This document shows, one piece after another, positions 25,294-33,750 of a stretch of 64,000 bases of DNA. A program made the translations under genes and the position numbers. A model generated the notes under the pieces. It ran no database searches. It worked only from the letters and a program-made list of their open reading frames with translations, and was not told the DNA's origin. The stretch lies in the NCBI RefSeq assembly GCF_009733845.1, contig NZ_WNXZ01000001.1, positions 124,001 through 188,000 of the forward strand. Reading direction: 5' to 3'. The stretch is from Pseudactinotalea terrae (GTDB taxonomy: Bacteria; Actinomycetota; Actinomycetes; Actinomycetales; Beutenbergiaceae). Each line of letters opens with the position of its first letter. Position 1 is the first letter of the stretch.

Positions 25294-26496
25294 TCAGCTG
25301 AGGTGACCGAGCCGCTCGCGCTTGGTGGCGAGGTAGTCGGAGCTGTCGGGGGTGGCCGGCACGACCAGAGGCAGCCGGGTGCGCACGTCGATGCCGGCGG
25401 CGGTCAGGCCGGTCACCTTGTCGGGGTTGTTCGTGAGCAGCCGCACGGAGCGGACGCCGAGGTCGCGCAGGATCTGACCCGCGGCCTCGTAGGTGCGGCC
25501 GTCGACCGGGTGGCCGAGCCGCAGGTTCGCGTCGACGGTGTCCAGACCGGCGTCCTGCAGCGCGTAGGCGCGCAGCTTCTCCACCAGGCCGATCCCGCGC
25601 CCCTCGTGCCCGCGTAGGTACACCACGACGCCCGCGCCGGCGGCGGCAACCTCGGTGAGCGCCTGCGCGAGCTGCGGTCCGCAGTCGCACCGGCCGCTTC
25701 CCAGCGCCTCGCCGGTCAGGCACTCGGAGTGGACGCGGACGAGGATGTCCGCAGCCTCGTGGACGTCGCCGTGCACGAGGGCCAGATGCTCGTCGCCACC
25801 GGGGGAGCGGTAGCCGTACGTCTCGAAGGTGCCGGCGGGCAGGGGGAGCCACGTGCGGGCGACGCGCTCGAGGGCTGCCGCCTGCTGCCGTCGGTAGGTG
25901 GCCAGGTCGGCGATCGAGATCATCGCCAGCCCGTGCTCGTCGGCGAACGCCCGCAGCGCGGGGGCTCGCATCATCGTGCCGTCGTCGTTGACCAGCTCGA
26001 CGAGAGCACCTACCGGCAGCAGGCCGGCGAGGGTCACCAGGTCGGTCGCCGCCTCGGTGTGACCAGGACGCTCCAGCACGCCGCCCGGGCGAGCCGCGAG
26101 CGGGAACACGTGCCCGGGTCGCACGAGATCGCCGGGGGTCGCCGCCGGGTCGGCCAGCAGCCTGATCGTGTGCGCGCGGTCGGCGGCGCTGATCCCGGTC
26201 GTCACACCCGTGCGGGCGTCCGCGCTCACCGCGAACGCGGTGCGGTGCGGGTCGGCGTTGACGGCCGTCATGGGTGGCAGGTCGAGCGCGGCGAGCCGCT
26301 GCGGGGTAATCGGCACGCAGATGATGCCGCTGGAGTGCCGCACCGCGAAAGCGAGCAGACGCTCGGTGGCCATCGAGGCCGCGAAGATGAGATCGCCCTC
26401 GTTCTCCCGGTCGGCGTCGTCCACCACGACGACGGGCGCGCCCGTCGCGATCGCGGCGACGGCGTCCTCGACCTGGTCGAGCCGGTCCGCGCTCAT
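25294..26496 (-). CDS. ribBA: Bifunctional 3,4-dihydroxy-2-butanone-4-phosphate synthase/GTP cyclohydrolase II
   Basis: A 400-residue fusion supplying both branches of riboflavin synthesis. N-terminal DHBP synthase: [18 protein letters not shown] and [21 protein letters not shown]-terminal GTP cyclohydrolase [20 protein letters not shown] with the zinc cysteines continuing CDCGPQL, then [19 protein letters not shown] and LTNNPDKV. The ATG overlaps the ribE stop by 4 nt (ATGA). The open frame continues upstream only as a shadow of ribE. Confidence 0.96.
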   Translation of the reverse strand: MSADRLDQVEDAVAAIATGAPVVVVDDADRENEGDLIFAASMATERLLAFAVRHSSGIICVPITPQRLAALDLPPMTAVNADPHRTAFAVSADARTGVTTGISAADRAHTIRLLADPAATPGDLVRPGHVFPLAARPGGVLERPGHTEAATDLVTLAGLLPVGALVELVNDDGTMMRAPALRAFADEHGLAMISIADLATYRRQQAAALERVARTWLPLPAGTFETYGYRSPGGDEHLALVHGDVHEAADILVRVHSECLTGEALGSGRCDCGPQLAQALTEVAAAGAGVVVYLRGHEGRGIGLVEKLRAYALQDAGLDTVDANLRLGHPVDGRTYEAAGQILRDLGVRSVRLLTNNPDKVTGLTAAGIDVRTRLPLVVPATPDSSDYLATKRERLGHLS

Positions 26497-27086
26497 CGTC
26501 GGCCCGCCAGCGCGGTGGCCACGTACCTGGCCACGACGTCCACCTCGACGTTGACCCTGGCGCCGACGTCCAGAGCGCCGAGAGTCGTGCTGGCCAGCGT
26601 GTGCGGGATCAGGCTGACGGTGACCGCGGTGCTCTCGACCGCGACGACCGTCAGGCTCACGCCCGCCAGCGTGATCGAGCCCTGCGGGGCGATGAAGACC
26701 ATCAGATCCTGCGGCACCGAGAGCTTGACGACATCCCAGTGGGGCGTGTGCTCCCGCTCGCGCACGAGCGCGACGCCGTCCACGTGGCCCTGCACGATGT
26801 GCCCACCGAGGCGGGAGTCGGCGCGCACGGCGCGTTCCAGGTTGACGGGGTCTCCTGGCTGGAGGTCGCCCAGCGTCGTCGCCTCGAGCGTGGTGAGCAT
26901 CAGGTCGGAGGTCCACTCCGTGCCGTGATGCTCGACGAGCGTGAGGCAGCATCCGTCGACGGCGATCGAGTCGCCCGTCCGGGCGTCCTCCAGCACCTGG
27001 GGTGCATGGATGCGTAGCCGCGCACTGGTCGCGGTCCTCTCGATGGACGTCACGGTTCCGATGGACTCGACAAGTCCGGTGAACAT
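26493..27086 (-). CDS. ribE: Riboflavin synthase (alpha chain)
   Basis: A 197-residue enzyme dismutating two lumazines to riboflavin. It has the duplicated lumazine-binding fold: MFTGLVESIGTVTSIERT with GDSIAVDGCCLTL in the first half, and GGHIVQGHVDGVALV with GSITLAGVSLTVVAVE in the second. The ATG shares a base with the ribD stop (TGATG), and the stop overlaps ribBA. Named ribC in E. coli. Confidence 0.95.
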   Translation of the reverse strand: MFTGLVESIGTVTSIERTATSARLRIHAPQVLEDARTGDSIAVDGCCLTLVEHHGTEWTSDLMLTTLEATTLGDLQPGDPVNLERAVRADSRLGGHIVQGHVDGVALVREREHTPHWDVVKLSVPQDLMVFIAPQGSITLAGVSLTVVAVESTAVTVSLIPHTLASTTLGALDVGARVNVEVDVVARYVATALAGRR

Positions 27087-28168
27087 CAGGCTCCTGGGGG
27101 GTCGAGGCGGAGGGTGAGGCGGATGTCGGCAGCAGGGCCGGTCCCGGCTGTCGACGGGTCGGGTGGCGGATCGGTGATCACCGCGACGTCGACGAGTCGC
27201 GGCCGGAGCGCGTCGTCGATCGAGACGACGCCGAGGTCGGCCAGCGCCGCCGGACCGGCGCCCAGGAGGGCCGGCGCGACGTACGCGACGATCTCGTCGA
27301 CCACTCCGGCACCAAGGAACGCTGCGGCGAGCTGCGGCCCGCCCTCGAGCAGGACCCGTCGCAGGCCGAGCGCGAAGAGGTCGCCGAGGGCGGCGTCGAC
27401 ATCGCGGGTGCGCAACCGGATCAAGCGGCCCGGGCCGGCCACGGCGCGCGCGTGTGCCGGCAGGTCGCGCAGGCCCATGACGGCGCGCGCAGGCTGGTGG
27501 GGGAGCGCCCGCCCGCACCCGTCCCGAACGGTGAGCTCCGGGTCGTCCACGAGCGCGGTGCCGGTGCCGACGAGCACGACGTCGTGAGCCGCTCGCACGG
27601 CGTGGACGTCCCGGCGGGCGGCGGGGCCGGTGATCCAGCGGCTGGAGCCGTCGCGGGCGGCGGCTCGGCCGTCGAGCGTGGTCGCCACCTTCCAGGTGAC
27701 CCACGGGCGCTGGTGAGCCAGCCCGAAGAGCCAGGGCGCGACGAGCGCGGCGGCACGGTCCGCGATGTCGGTGGGCATCGCCTCGACGACCTGGATGCCC
27801 GCGGCCCGCAGCAGCTGTGCCCCGCCGCCGGCGCTCGGGGTGGGATCGGGGTGCCCGATGACGACCCGCCGCACGCCGGCGGCGCGCAGTGCGTCGGTGC
27901 ACGCCGCCGTTCGCCCCACGTGCCGGCACGGCTCGAGCGTGACGACCGCGACCGCTGGCTCGGCACCCGGGCGGCACCGAGAGAGTGCGACGACCTCGGC
28001 GTGCGGGGTGCCCGCGCCTCGGTGGAATCCTTCGCCGAGCTGCTCGCCGGAGCTCGACAGCACGACGCACCCGACCCGCGGGTTGGGTCCGAGCGGCAGC
28101 CCCGGCGTCGCAGCGAGATCCAGGGCTCGCCTCATCGCGCGCCGTTCGGCGGTCCTCAGTTCGTCCAT
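27086..28168 (-). CDS. ribD: Bifunctional diaminohydroxyphosphoribosylaminopyrimidine deaminase/reductase
   Basis: A 360-residue first gene of the riboflavin operon. N-terminal zinc deaminase: GPNPRVGCVVLS, GTPHAEVVAL and PCRHVGRTAACTDAL. C-terminal reductase from about residue 150: WVTWKVATTLDGRAAARDGS and LLEGGPQLAAAFL. ATG 28168 has AGGGA 5 nt upstream; GTG 28189 has no ribosome site. The AGGG can be masked by CCCTG, so the FMN riboswitch upstream may act on translation. Confidence 0.94.
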   Translation of the reverse strand: MDELRTAERRAMRRALDLAATPGLPLGPNPRVGCVVLSSSGEQLGEGFHRGAGTPHAEVVALSRCRPGAEPAVAVVTLEPCRHVGRTAACTDALRAAGVRRVVIGHPDPTPSAGGGAQLLRAAGIQVVEAMPTDIADRAAALVAPWLFGLAHQRPWVTWKVATTLDGRAAARDGSSRWITGPAARRDVHAVRAAHDVVLVGTGTALVDDPELTVRDGCGRALPHQPARAVMGLRDLPAHARAVAGPGRLIRLRTRDVDAALGDLFALGLRRVLLEGGPQLAAAFLGAGVVDEIVAYVAPALLGAGPAALADLGVVSIDDALRPRLVDVAVITDPPPDPSTAGTGPAADIRLTLRLDPPGA

Positions 28169-28246
28169 CGGGGTCCCTGGTCCGGTCACGGCTCAGGGGG
28201 TGACGACGACGGACGCTGCCTGCTCGTGGGCGGACAGCGACGCCAC

Positions 28247-28374
28247 CGCGTGCGCTTCCCATCCGGACTTTCACCGTCGGTCCAGGAATTTCACCTGATC
28301 AACCGGTCACTGGCTGTGACCGGGTCGCGGACTTTCACCGCCGGCTCGGAATTACACCGACCCCAGAGCACGCG
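28247..28374 (-). ncRNA. FMN riboswitch (RFN element)
   Basis: The minus strand carries the RFN core: a P1 stem CGCGTGC (28374-28368) with GCACGCG (28253-28247), GGTGTAATTCC, CGGTGAAAGTCCGCGACCCG, and the final block with GGTGAAATTCCTGGACCGAC and GGTGAAAGTCCGGATGGGA. These are the conserved FMN-binding segments. No T-run terminator lies in the 78 nt before ribD; instead CCCTG (28198-28194) can pair with CAGGG (28179-28175), covering the ribD ribosome site, which suggests translational control. A possible -10, CATGAT, lies at 28402-28397. Confidence 0.93.
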
Positions 28375-28469
28375 AGTGCTTGCACTCAACGCCCCGATCA
28401 TGGCACACCCGGCTCAGCGGGTAGCCCGCCGGCGCATCCCGTCCAGATCGCGGCCAGCGGGCAAGGGCC

Positions 28470-29066
28470 TCAGTCGTCGATCACCCGGATACCGAGCTCG
28501 GCAGCGAGCGCGGGAAGTGCGCTCGCGGCGTCGGTGCGGGCGAGGTGCGCGCCCCGCAGGCCGGTGACCCCGGTGATGGCGTCGAGCGTGCAGCCGCTCA
28601 GCGTGACGTCCGAGCAGCGCACACCGGCGAACCGCGCCCGGGTGAGGTCGCAGTCGACGAACCGGACCCGCACGAGCTTGGCCTCGGAGAGGTCGAGCTC
28701 GCGCAGCCGGGCGCCGGTGAGCGTGACGTCGGTCCACGTGCTGCCGTGCGCCGAGAGCGTGTCGGCCACCAGCTCGGTGGCGTCGAGCTGCCGCCAGCGC
28801 GACCGGAGCCACTGGCTACCGGTGAGCCGGGCGCCGTCGAGCGTGCAGCGCACGAGCGAGGAGTCGGTGGTGACCACCCCGGCCAGATCGGCGCCGTCGA
28901 GCGCACAGTCGATGAAGGAGGTGCGGGTCCAGGTGCCGCCGCTGCCACGCAGGCGCCGCAGGCTCGAGGACTCGACGGCGACCTCGTCGAGCTCGGCTCC
29001 GATCCAGATCCCGCCGTCGAAGCTCTCCGACGAGGTGGTCGTGCCGTGGACGGGGAGATCGGTCAC
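28470..29066 (-). CDS. Pentapeptide-repeat protein
   Basis: A 198-residue protein built largely of A(D/N)LxX-type pentapeptides, for example DCALDGADLAGV, RCTLDGARLTGS, LTGARLRELDLSEAKLV and CDLTRARFAGV, predicted to form a right-handed quadrilateral beta-helix. Some members mimic DNA and protect gyrase (Qnr/MfpA), but most have no known role; nothing here identifies the target. Its ATG overlaps the stop of the upstream DUF2510 gene by 4 nt, so the two are coupled. Confidence 0.85.
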   Translation of the reverse strand: MTDLPVHGTTTSSESFDGGIWIGAELDEVAVESSSLRRLRGSGGTWTRTSFIDCALDGADLAGVVTTDSSLVRCTLDGARLTGSQWLRSRWRQLDATELVADTLSAHGSTWTDVTLTGARLRELDLSEAKLVRVRFVDCDLTRARFAGVRCSDVTLSGCTLDAITGVTGLRGAHLARTDAASALPALAAELGIRVIDD

Positions 29067-30154
29067 GAGACCGTGACGTCGGCCTCGAGGGCACGACCCC
29101 GGTAGTCGAAGACCAGCACCACCCAGGTGCCGGCGGGCAGGTCCTGCTCGAGCTGGGGGTCGCGGTCGTCGGCGTTGCGGTCGTCGTTCACGTACTGACG
29201 ATCACCCTCGCCCACGACCACCACGACCGCGTCGGGGTTGCTGTTCTCGGTCGTGCTGACGCCTTCGACGGTGATCGTCACCGCGCCGTCGGCTGCCATC
29301 GTGAGCACGCCGGCCCAGAAGCCGTTCTGAGCTGTGGATGCGTCGACGCTCGAGCCCGGCGCCAGCTCGGCGGTCACCGAGGTGGCGCTGATGTCGAAGT
29401 CGACCTCGGCGCCGTTGCGCTCGTCGACGTGGACCTCGTACGTGCCCGCGGCCAACGTGACGGCGAGGAGAGGGTTGAGCGCGTTGCCGCCGATGCTCGC
29501 GAGGAAGTTGCCGCGGTCGTCGTTGGCGCCCACCGGGTCGTCGCTGCCCTCGGGTACGACGGAGATGCGCAGGTCGCTGCTGCTGCTGGAGCCGTACGCC
29601 TCCAGCAGCAGGGTGGTGTCCGAGCCGAGCTCCAGGGTGCCGATCCACAGGCCGGCCGCAGGGACGGTCGCACTGCTGGGGGAGTCGACCGTCAGCTCAG
29701 CAGTCACGGTCTCGCCGTCGGTCGGTCGCGTCGTGTCGCCGTCGGTGGGTCCGCCGGCAGGGGAGTCGGGTCGGAACGCCCACCAGGCCACGCCGACGAC
29801 CAGCAGCACCACCAGCGCGCTGGCGGCCACCATGGCCCAGGCGCTCGCGCGAGAGTGCTTGCCGCCACCGTTGAACTCCTGGGTGTCGCCGTCCCCGCCC
29901 GCTGCCGGTGCGGTGGGCCAGCCGCCGCTGCCCGACCTGCCGACGTGGATCGGCGGTGCCATCAGGTCGTGGTGCGACCCGGTCTTGCTCGCCGTGAGGT
30001 AGGGGTAGTCGGTGACGGCGGTGCTCGCCCCGTGGAGATCGGTGCGTTCGGGCGCGAGCGGCGTGTAGTACTCCGTCCAGGAGTCGCCGTCCCAGTACCG
30101 CTGACGGTTGTCCCCGTCAGGGTCGGGGTACCAGCCGGCTGCCTTGTCGCTCAC
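29063..30154 (-). CDS. DUF2510 membrane protein with two tandem beta-sandwich (PPC-like) domains
   Basis: A 363-residue protein. Residues 6-40 are a DUF2510 domain (AAGWYPDPDGDNRQRYWDGD, SWTEYYTP). A membrane helix (WAMVAASALVVLLVVGVAWW) lies at about 107-127, so the remainder is outside. The outer part holds two similar units of about 95 residues, each with a GxWxGxL start, an NDDR motif and an AGTY/AGTW strand: LWIGTLEL...NDDRGN...AGTYEVHVDERNG and FWAGVLTM...NDDRNA...AGTWVVLVFDYRG. These resemble pre-peptidase C-terminal domains. Function unknown. GTG start set by TACCAT 6 nt upstream. Confidence 0.7.
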   Translation of the reverse strand: MSDKAAGWYPDPDGDNRQRYWDGDSWTEYYTPLAPERTDLHGASTAVTDYPYLTASKTGSHHDLMAPPIHVGRSGSGGWPTAPAAGGDGDTQEFNGGGKHSRASAWAMVAASALVVLLVVGVAWWAFRPDSPAGGPTDGDTTRPTDGETVTAELTVDSPSSATVPAAGLWIGTLELGSDTTLLLEAYGSSSSSDLRISVVPEGSDDPVGANDDRGNFLASIGGNALNPLLAVTLAAGTYEVHVDERNGAEVDFDISATSVTAELAPGSSVDASTAQNGFWAGVLTMAADGAVTITVEGVSTTENSNPDAVVVVVGEGDRQYVNDDRNADDRDPQLEQDLPAGTWVVLVFDYRGRALEADVTVS

Positions 30155-30160
30155 GCGCCC

Positions 30161-30166
30161 ATGGTA
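30161..30166 (-). promoter_or_regulatory. -10 element of a leaderless promoter
   Basis: On the minus strand TACCAT lies 6 nt (GGGCGC) before GTG 30154 of the DUF2510 gene. Confidence 0.5.
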
Positions 30167-30251
30167 GGTGGGCGCGCCGGTGTGCTCGCCTCACCGGATC
30201 GGGCAGAGGTCCCCGATAACCTGCGGTGCACACGACCTCGAAGGGGGCAAC

Positions 30252-31211
30252 ATGGCCGAGGGCGAGTGGGCTGTCGTCACGCGCGACCTGCGCAAGACCT
30301 ACCGGGGGCGGGCCGCCGTGGACGGGCTCGACCTGCGCGTGCCTGCGCGGGGCGTGCACGGGTTCCTGGGCCCGAACGGTTCGGGCAAGACGACCACGAT
30401 CAGGATGTTGCTGGGCCTCGTGCGCGCCGACTCGGGGCGGATGCGGATCTTCGGGACGTCGGTGCCGCGAGCGCTGCCGGAGGTCATCAACCGGGTAGGC
30501 GCGATCGTGGAGTCGCCGAAGTTCTTCCCGAACTTCACGGCGAGGCGCAACCTCGACCTGCTGGCGCGCGCGATCGGTGCGCCCGGCACCGCGGTGGACG
30601 ACGTGCTCGAGCGCACGGCCCTGCGCGACCGCGCGGGCGAGGCCTACCGCGGCTACTCGCTCGGCATGAAGCAACGCCTAGCCATCGCTGCGACGCTGCT
30701 CAAGTCGCCCGACCTGCTGATCTTCGACGAGCCGACCAACGGGCTGGACCCGGCGGGTATCCACGAGATCCGCGGCACGATGCGGCGGCTCGCCGACGAG
30801 GGCCGTGCCGTGCTCGTGAGCAGCCACATCCTCGCGGAGGTCGAGCAGGTGGCCGACACCGTCTCGATCATCGGCCAGGGGCGGCTGCTCGCGTCCGGCT
30901 CGGTGGCCGAGGTCGTGGGCGACCGGGCGGGCGCGGTGAAGGTGGGGATCGCCGATCCCGCCGGCGCAGCGCAGGTGCTCGCCGCCGCCGGGCTGAGCGT
31001 GCGGGCCGAGGGCGAGATGCTGGTGGTCGAGGGTGAGAACGACCCGGCGCGGGTCACCTACCTGCTGGCCCAGCACGGCCGCTACGTCCACAGCCTCAAC
31101 CGCACCCGCGCCGGTCTCGAGTCGGTGTTCCTCGAGCTGACGGCAGGACATGGACTGGGCGCCCCACCGCCGGCCGCACCCGGCGAGCCCACGGGGGGTA
31201 CCGGCTCATGA
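30252..31211 (+). CDS. ABC transporter ATP-binding protein (ABC-2 exporter)
   Basis: A 319-residue ATPase. Walker A is GPNGSGKTTT, the signature is YSLGMKQRLAIA, Walker B LLIFDEPTNGLDPAG, and the H-loop SSHILAEVEQ. The last 100 residues are the variable C-terminal domain of the bacitracin/NatA-type exporters. GGGGG precedes ATG 30252; the open frame upstream is not conserved. It is coupled by a 4-nt overlap to its membrane partner. Substrate unknown; candidates are a peptide antibiotic or a lipid. Confidence 0.93.
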   Translation: MAEGEWAVVTRDLRKTYRGRAAVDGLDLRVPARGVHGFLGPNGSGKTTTIRMLLGLVRADSGRMRIFGTSVPRALPEVINRVGAIVESPKFFPNFTARRNLDLLARAIGAPGTAVDDVLERTALRDRAGEAYRGYSLGMKQRLAIAATLLKSPDLLIFDEPTNGLDPAGIHEIRGTMRRLADEGRAVLVSSHILAEVEQVADTVSIIGQGRLLASGSVAEVVGDRAGAVKVGIADPAGAAQVLAAAGLSVRAEGEMLVVEGENDPARVTYLLAQHGRYVHSLNRTRAGLESVFLELTAGHGLGAPPPAAPGEPTGGTGS

Positions 31212-32185
31212 GGCTGCTGGGCGTCGAGCTGCTGCGGCTGCGCTCGCGCGCGGCCATCGTGCTGCTGCTGATCGCGGGGCTGGCGAGCACGGCGCTGTTC
31301 GCCTGGGCCGCGTACAGCTCGGCGCAACCGATGACCGAGGCCCAGCTGGAGGAGGCCGAGAGGCAGTGGGAGCTCGCGCAGGAGGACTGGGAGGAGCACG
31401 GACCGGAGCAGGTCGAGCAGTGCGAGGAGGCCGAGGCGACGGAGTCGGAGCTCGCTGGTGAGCAGCTCGACTTCGGGTGCGACGAGATGGCACCGGAGCG
31501 CGAGTGGTACCTCTGGGAGCCGCCACCGTTCGACGAGTTCGTCGCGAGCGCGCTGCAGTCGGGGCAGATGATCATGCTCCTGGTGGCGCTGATGGTGGGC
31601 GTGACGTTCGTCGCCGCGGAGTTCAGCTCCGGCTCGATCGGCACGTGGCTGACCTTCGAGCCACGCAGGCTCCCCGTCTTCGGGTCCAAGGTCGCGGCGA
31701 CGGCGCTGACCGGGCTCGGTTTCGGGCTGCTGTGGGGCGCATTGTTCCTGGGCGCGAACGCCGGGGGGTATGCGCTGGCGGGCAGCGAGGTGATGCTCGA
31801 AGCCACGCAGCTGCACATGGTGCTGCGGGTGGGCGCGACGGCGATGGCAGTGGCAGTGGCCGGTGCGGCGCTGGCTTTCCTCGTGCGGCACACGGCTGCA
31901 GCGCTCGGAGTGGCTATCGGGTACCTCATCGCGGTCGATCTGATCGCGCTCACGATGATGGTTCCCGGCGGCCAGCGTTGGACGGTGACCAATAACGTCA
32001 CGGCCTGGACGACAGGCCGGCCCGCGTCGTACTACGAGGAGATCTGCACGGTCGAGGCCGGCGGGACGATGTGTGACTACGTCGAGCGCACGGTCTCGAT
32101 GACCCAGGGCGGCATCGTCACGCTGGCGGTGGTGCTGGTGGTGACGGTCCTCGCGCTGGTGACCTTCCGCCGGCGGGATATCTAG
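31208..32185 (+). CDS. ABC-2 type transporter permease
   Basis: A 325-residue membrane protein. Helix 1 is at about 15-37, followed by an unusually acidic, Glu-rich outer domain of about 85 residues (EAQLEEAERQWELAQEDW) with two cysteines, then five helices (from ALQSGQMIMLLVALMVGVTF to the C-terminus). The motif FVAAEFSSGSIGTWLTFEP is typical of ABC-2 permeases. It forms an exporter with the preceding ATPase. The acidic first loop is the distinctive part. Confidence 0.88.
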   Translation: MRLLGVELLRLRSRAAIVLLLIAGLASTALFAWAAYSSAQPMTEAQLEEAERQWELAQEDWEEHGPEQVEQCEEAEATESELAGEQLDFGCDEMAPEREWYLWEPPPFDEFVASALQSGQMIMLLVALMVGVTFVAAEFSSGSIGTWLTFEPRRLPVFGSKVAATALTGLGFGLLWGALFLGANAGGYALAGSEVMLEATQLHMVLRVGATAMAVAVAGAALAFLVRHTAAALGVAIGYLIAVDLIALTMMVPGGQRWTVTNNVTAWTTGRPASYYEEICTVEAGGTMCDYVERTVSMTQGGIVTLAVVLVVTVLALVTFRRRDI

Positions 32186-32186
32186 C

Positions 32187-33650
32187 TCAGGCGACCCGCC
32201 AGCTGAGGTCGGCGAGCACACGCTCGCCGGGGGAGGGATCCGCCACGCGCCACAGCTCGGCGGGTGGGTGCGCATGCTCCTGCGCGCCCGGCAGCGGGGG
32301 AGCGGTACCGCTGTAGGTGTGGCCGGTCGGTGTGGTGGTCACCACTCGGTGCCGGCTGCCCGGTTCCACCTCGGCGGGCTCCGCATGCCACCCGAGCGCC
32401 GCCTTGCCGTAGTTGTGCGCCTCGCAGGTGCCTTGGAGGTACCGCTTCCTGGTGGGGCCGCCTCGCGCGGCCGGGACCACGTGATCGATGTGTCGGATGG
32501 GGGCGTCGCACCAGGGGACGCGACAGCGGCCGCCATCACGCAGGCCGATGAGCTGGGACAGCCCCTTCGGGGCGCGGCGCCGGCGACTGTCCATCGCGAC
32601 GAGGTCACCGGTGCTCGGTGCGACGTACAGCCTGCGCACCCACGCCCCTGCCTCACCGTTCGATCGTGCGACGAGCTCACGTGCGGTCGCTGCCGGCACC
32701 GGTCCGAAGCCAGGCAGCACCGCCGGCTCGCTGTCGCCCGTGAAGAGCGCACGATCGGTCATCACGAGGTTGACGAGGACCGGTGGGCACGAGCCCTCAG
32801 GACGGCCGGTCACGGCGGCCACCAACGCATCGGCCATCACCTGGCCACGGGAACGGGCACCGCCGCTCTCGTCGAGGGCGCGAGCGCGCGCGGCATCGGC
32901 GTGCTGGCTGAGCGCCGCGAAGGCGGCGACCCCCTCGGCCACCGGCAGCAGCGCCGTGAGGTAGACCATGGCGTCGGGTGCGGGACGGATGCTGACGCGT
33001 CGCTCGGACTCGGCTCTGGCCCTGCGCTCGACCACTGCGGCTGCGTTCTCGCGCGCGCACCAGGTGCGGGCGGCGTCCCCGATCTGACGGTCGCCCAAGC
33101 CCGCCAGCACCCCGGGGTCGCGGCACAGGTCCCGGTCCATGCGCGCCCGATCCTCCGTCGGTAGGCAGGCAGACTCCTTGACCAGCAGCGTCGCTCGCCA
33201 CGGCGACAGGCGCCCGGCTGCCAGTGCCGCCATCGTGTGTGGCATCTCCAGGCACAGGGCCTTGCCCAAGCCCAGCATCCTGCTGCCGCGCGATCCCGAG
33301 GTCCGGGCCGCCAGCCCCACCTCCGCCGCGACGCCGCGACCGCGCCGGGCCGCGGCGATACCACGCTCGGCCTCCTGCGCCCGCCGCACGCGGTCCAGGT
33401 CGACCGCGGCCCGCGCTTGCACCGCCGCTGCCGCAGCGATCAGATCTTCCACGTCCGAGATCAGGTCGACGAGTGCTGCGCCCGCGTCCGGGCGCTCGCC
33501 CATGTCGACGGCCGTACCGCGGTCGATGCCGGCGACGGCAGCCGCGCCGAGTGCCTCGAACGCGGTCTGTGCGGCAGCCCTGAGCGCAGCGACATCCCGG
33601 GCGCCAGCCAGTGGTGCCCCGCCCCGCTCGGATCCGCTCGTCCTGGCCAT
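32187..33650 (-). CDS. DUF222/HNH endonuclease domain protein, second copy
   Basis: A 487-residue member of the same family as the gene near 8.5 kb, but quite diverged from it. Residues about 20-300 are DUF222-like; the C-terminal HNH motif is CRVPWCDAPIRHIDHVVPAA, then GGPTRKRYLQGTCEAHNYGK. It lacks the polyglycine linker. ATG 33650 is chosen because TATCGT lies 6 nt before it, overlapping a LexA-like box; the frame continues 19 codons upstream. It converges on the ABC-2 permease gene, 1 nt apart. Confidence 0.85.
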   Translation of the reverse strand: MARTSGSERGGAPLAGARDVAALRAAAQTAFEALGAAAVAGIDRGTAVDMGERPDAGAALVDLISDVEDLIAAAAAVQARAAVDLDRVRRAQEAERGIAAARRGRGVAAEVGLAARTSGSRGSRMLGLGKALCLEMPHTMAALAAGRLSPWRATLLVKESACLPTEDRARMDRDLCRDPGVLAGLGDRQIGDAARTWCARENAAAVVERRARAESERRVSIRPAPDAMVYLTALLPVAEGVAAFAALSQHADAARARALDESGGARSRGQVMADALVAAVTGRPEGSCPPVLVNLVMTDRALFTGDSEPAVLPGFGPVPAATARELVARSNGEAGAWVRRLYVAPSTGDLVAMDSRRRRAPKGLSQLIGLRDGGRCRVPWCDAPIRHIDHVVPAARGGPTRKRYLQGTCEAHNYGKAALGWHAEPAEVEPGSRHRVVTTTPTGHTYSGTAPPLPGAQEHAHPPAELWRVADPSPGERVLADLSWRVA

Positions 33651-33656
33651 GGATTC

Positions 33657-33676
33657 ACGATAGAACAGAGGTACGA
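33657..33676 (-). promoter_or_regulatory. Leaderless promoter overlapped by a LexA-like box
   Basis: On the minus strand TCGTAC-CTCT-GTTCTA (33676-33661) differs at two positions from the actinobacterial SOS box TCGAAC-n4-GTTCGA. The -10 TATCGT (33662-33657) overlaps its end and is 6 nt from ATG 33650. Confidence 0.45.
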
Positions 33677-33750
33677 CATCGACGTCGTGGCGACGGGTCC
33701 CCGACACGCTTCGCGGGACCCCGGGTCGGCGCGGCGGGGCCTGGTGGCGA

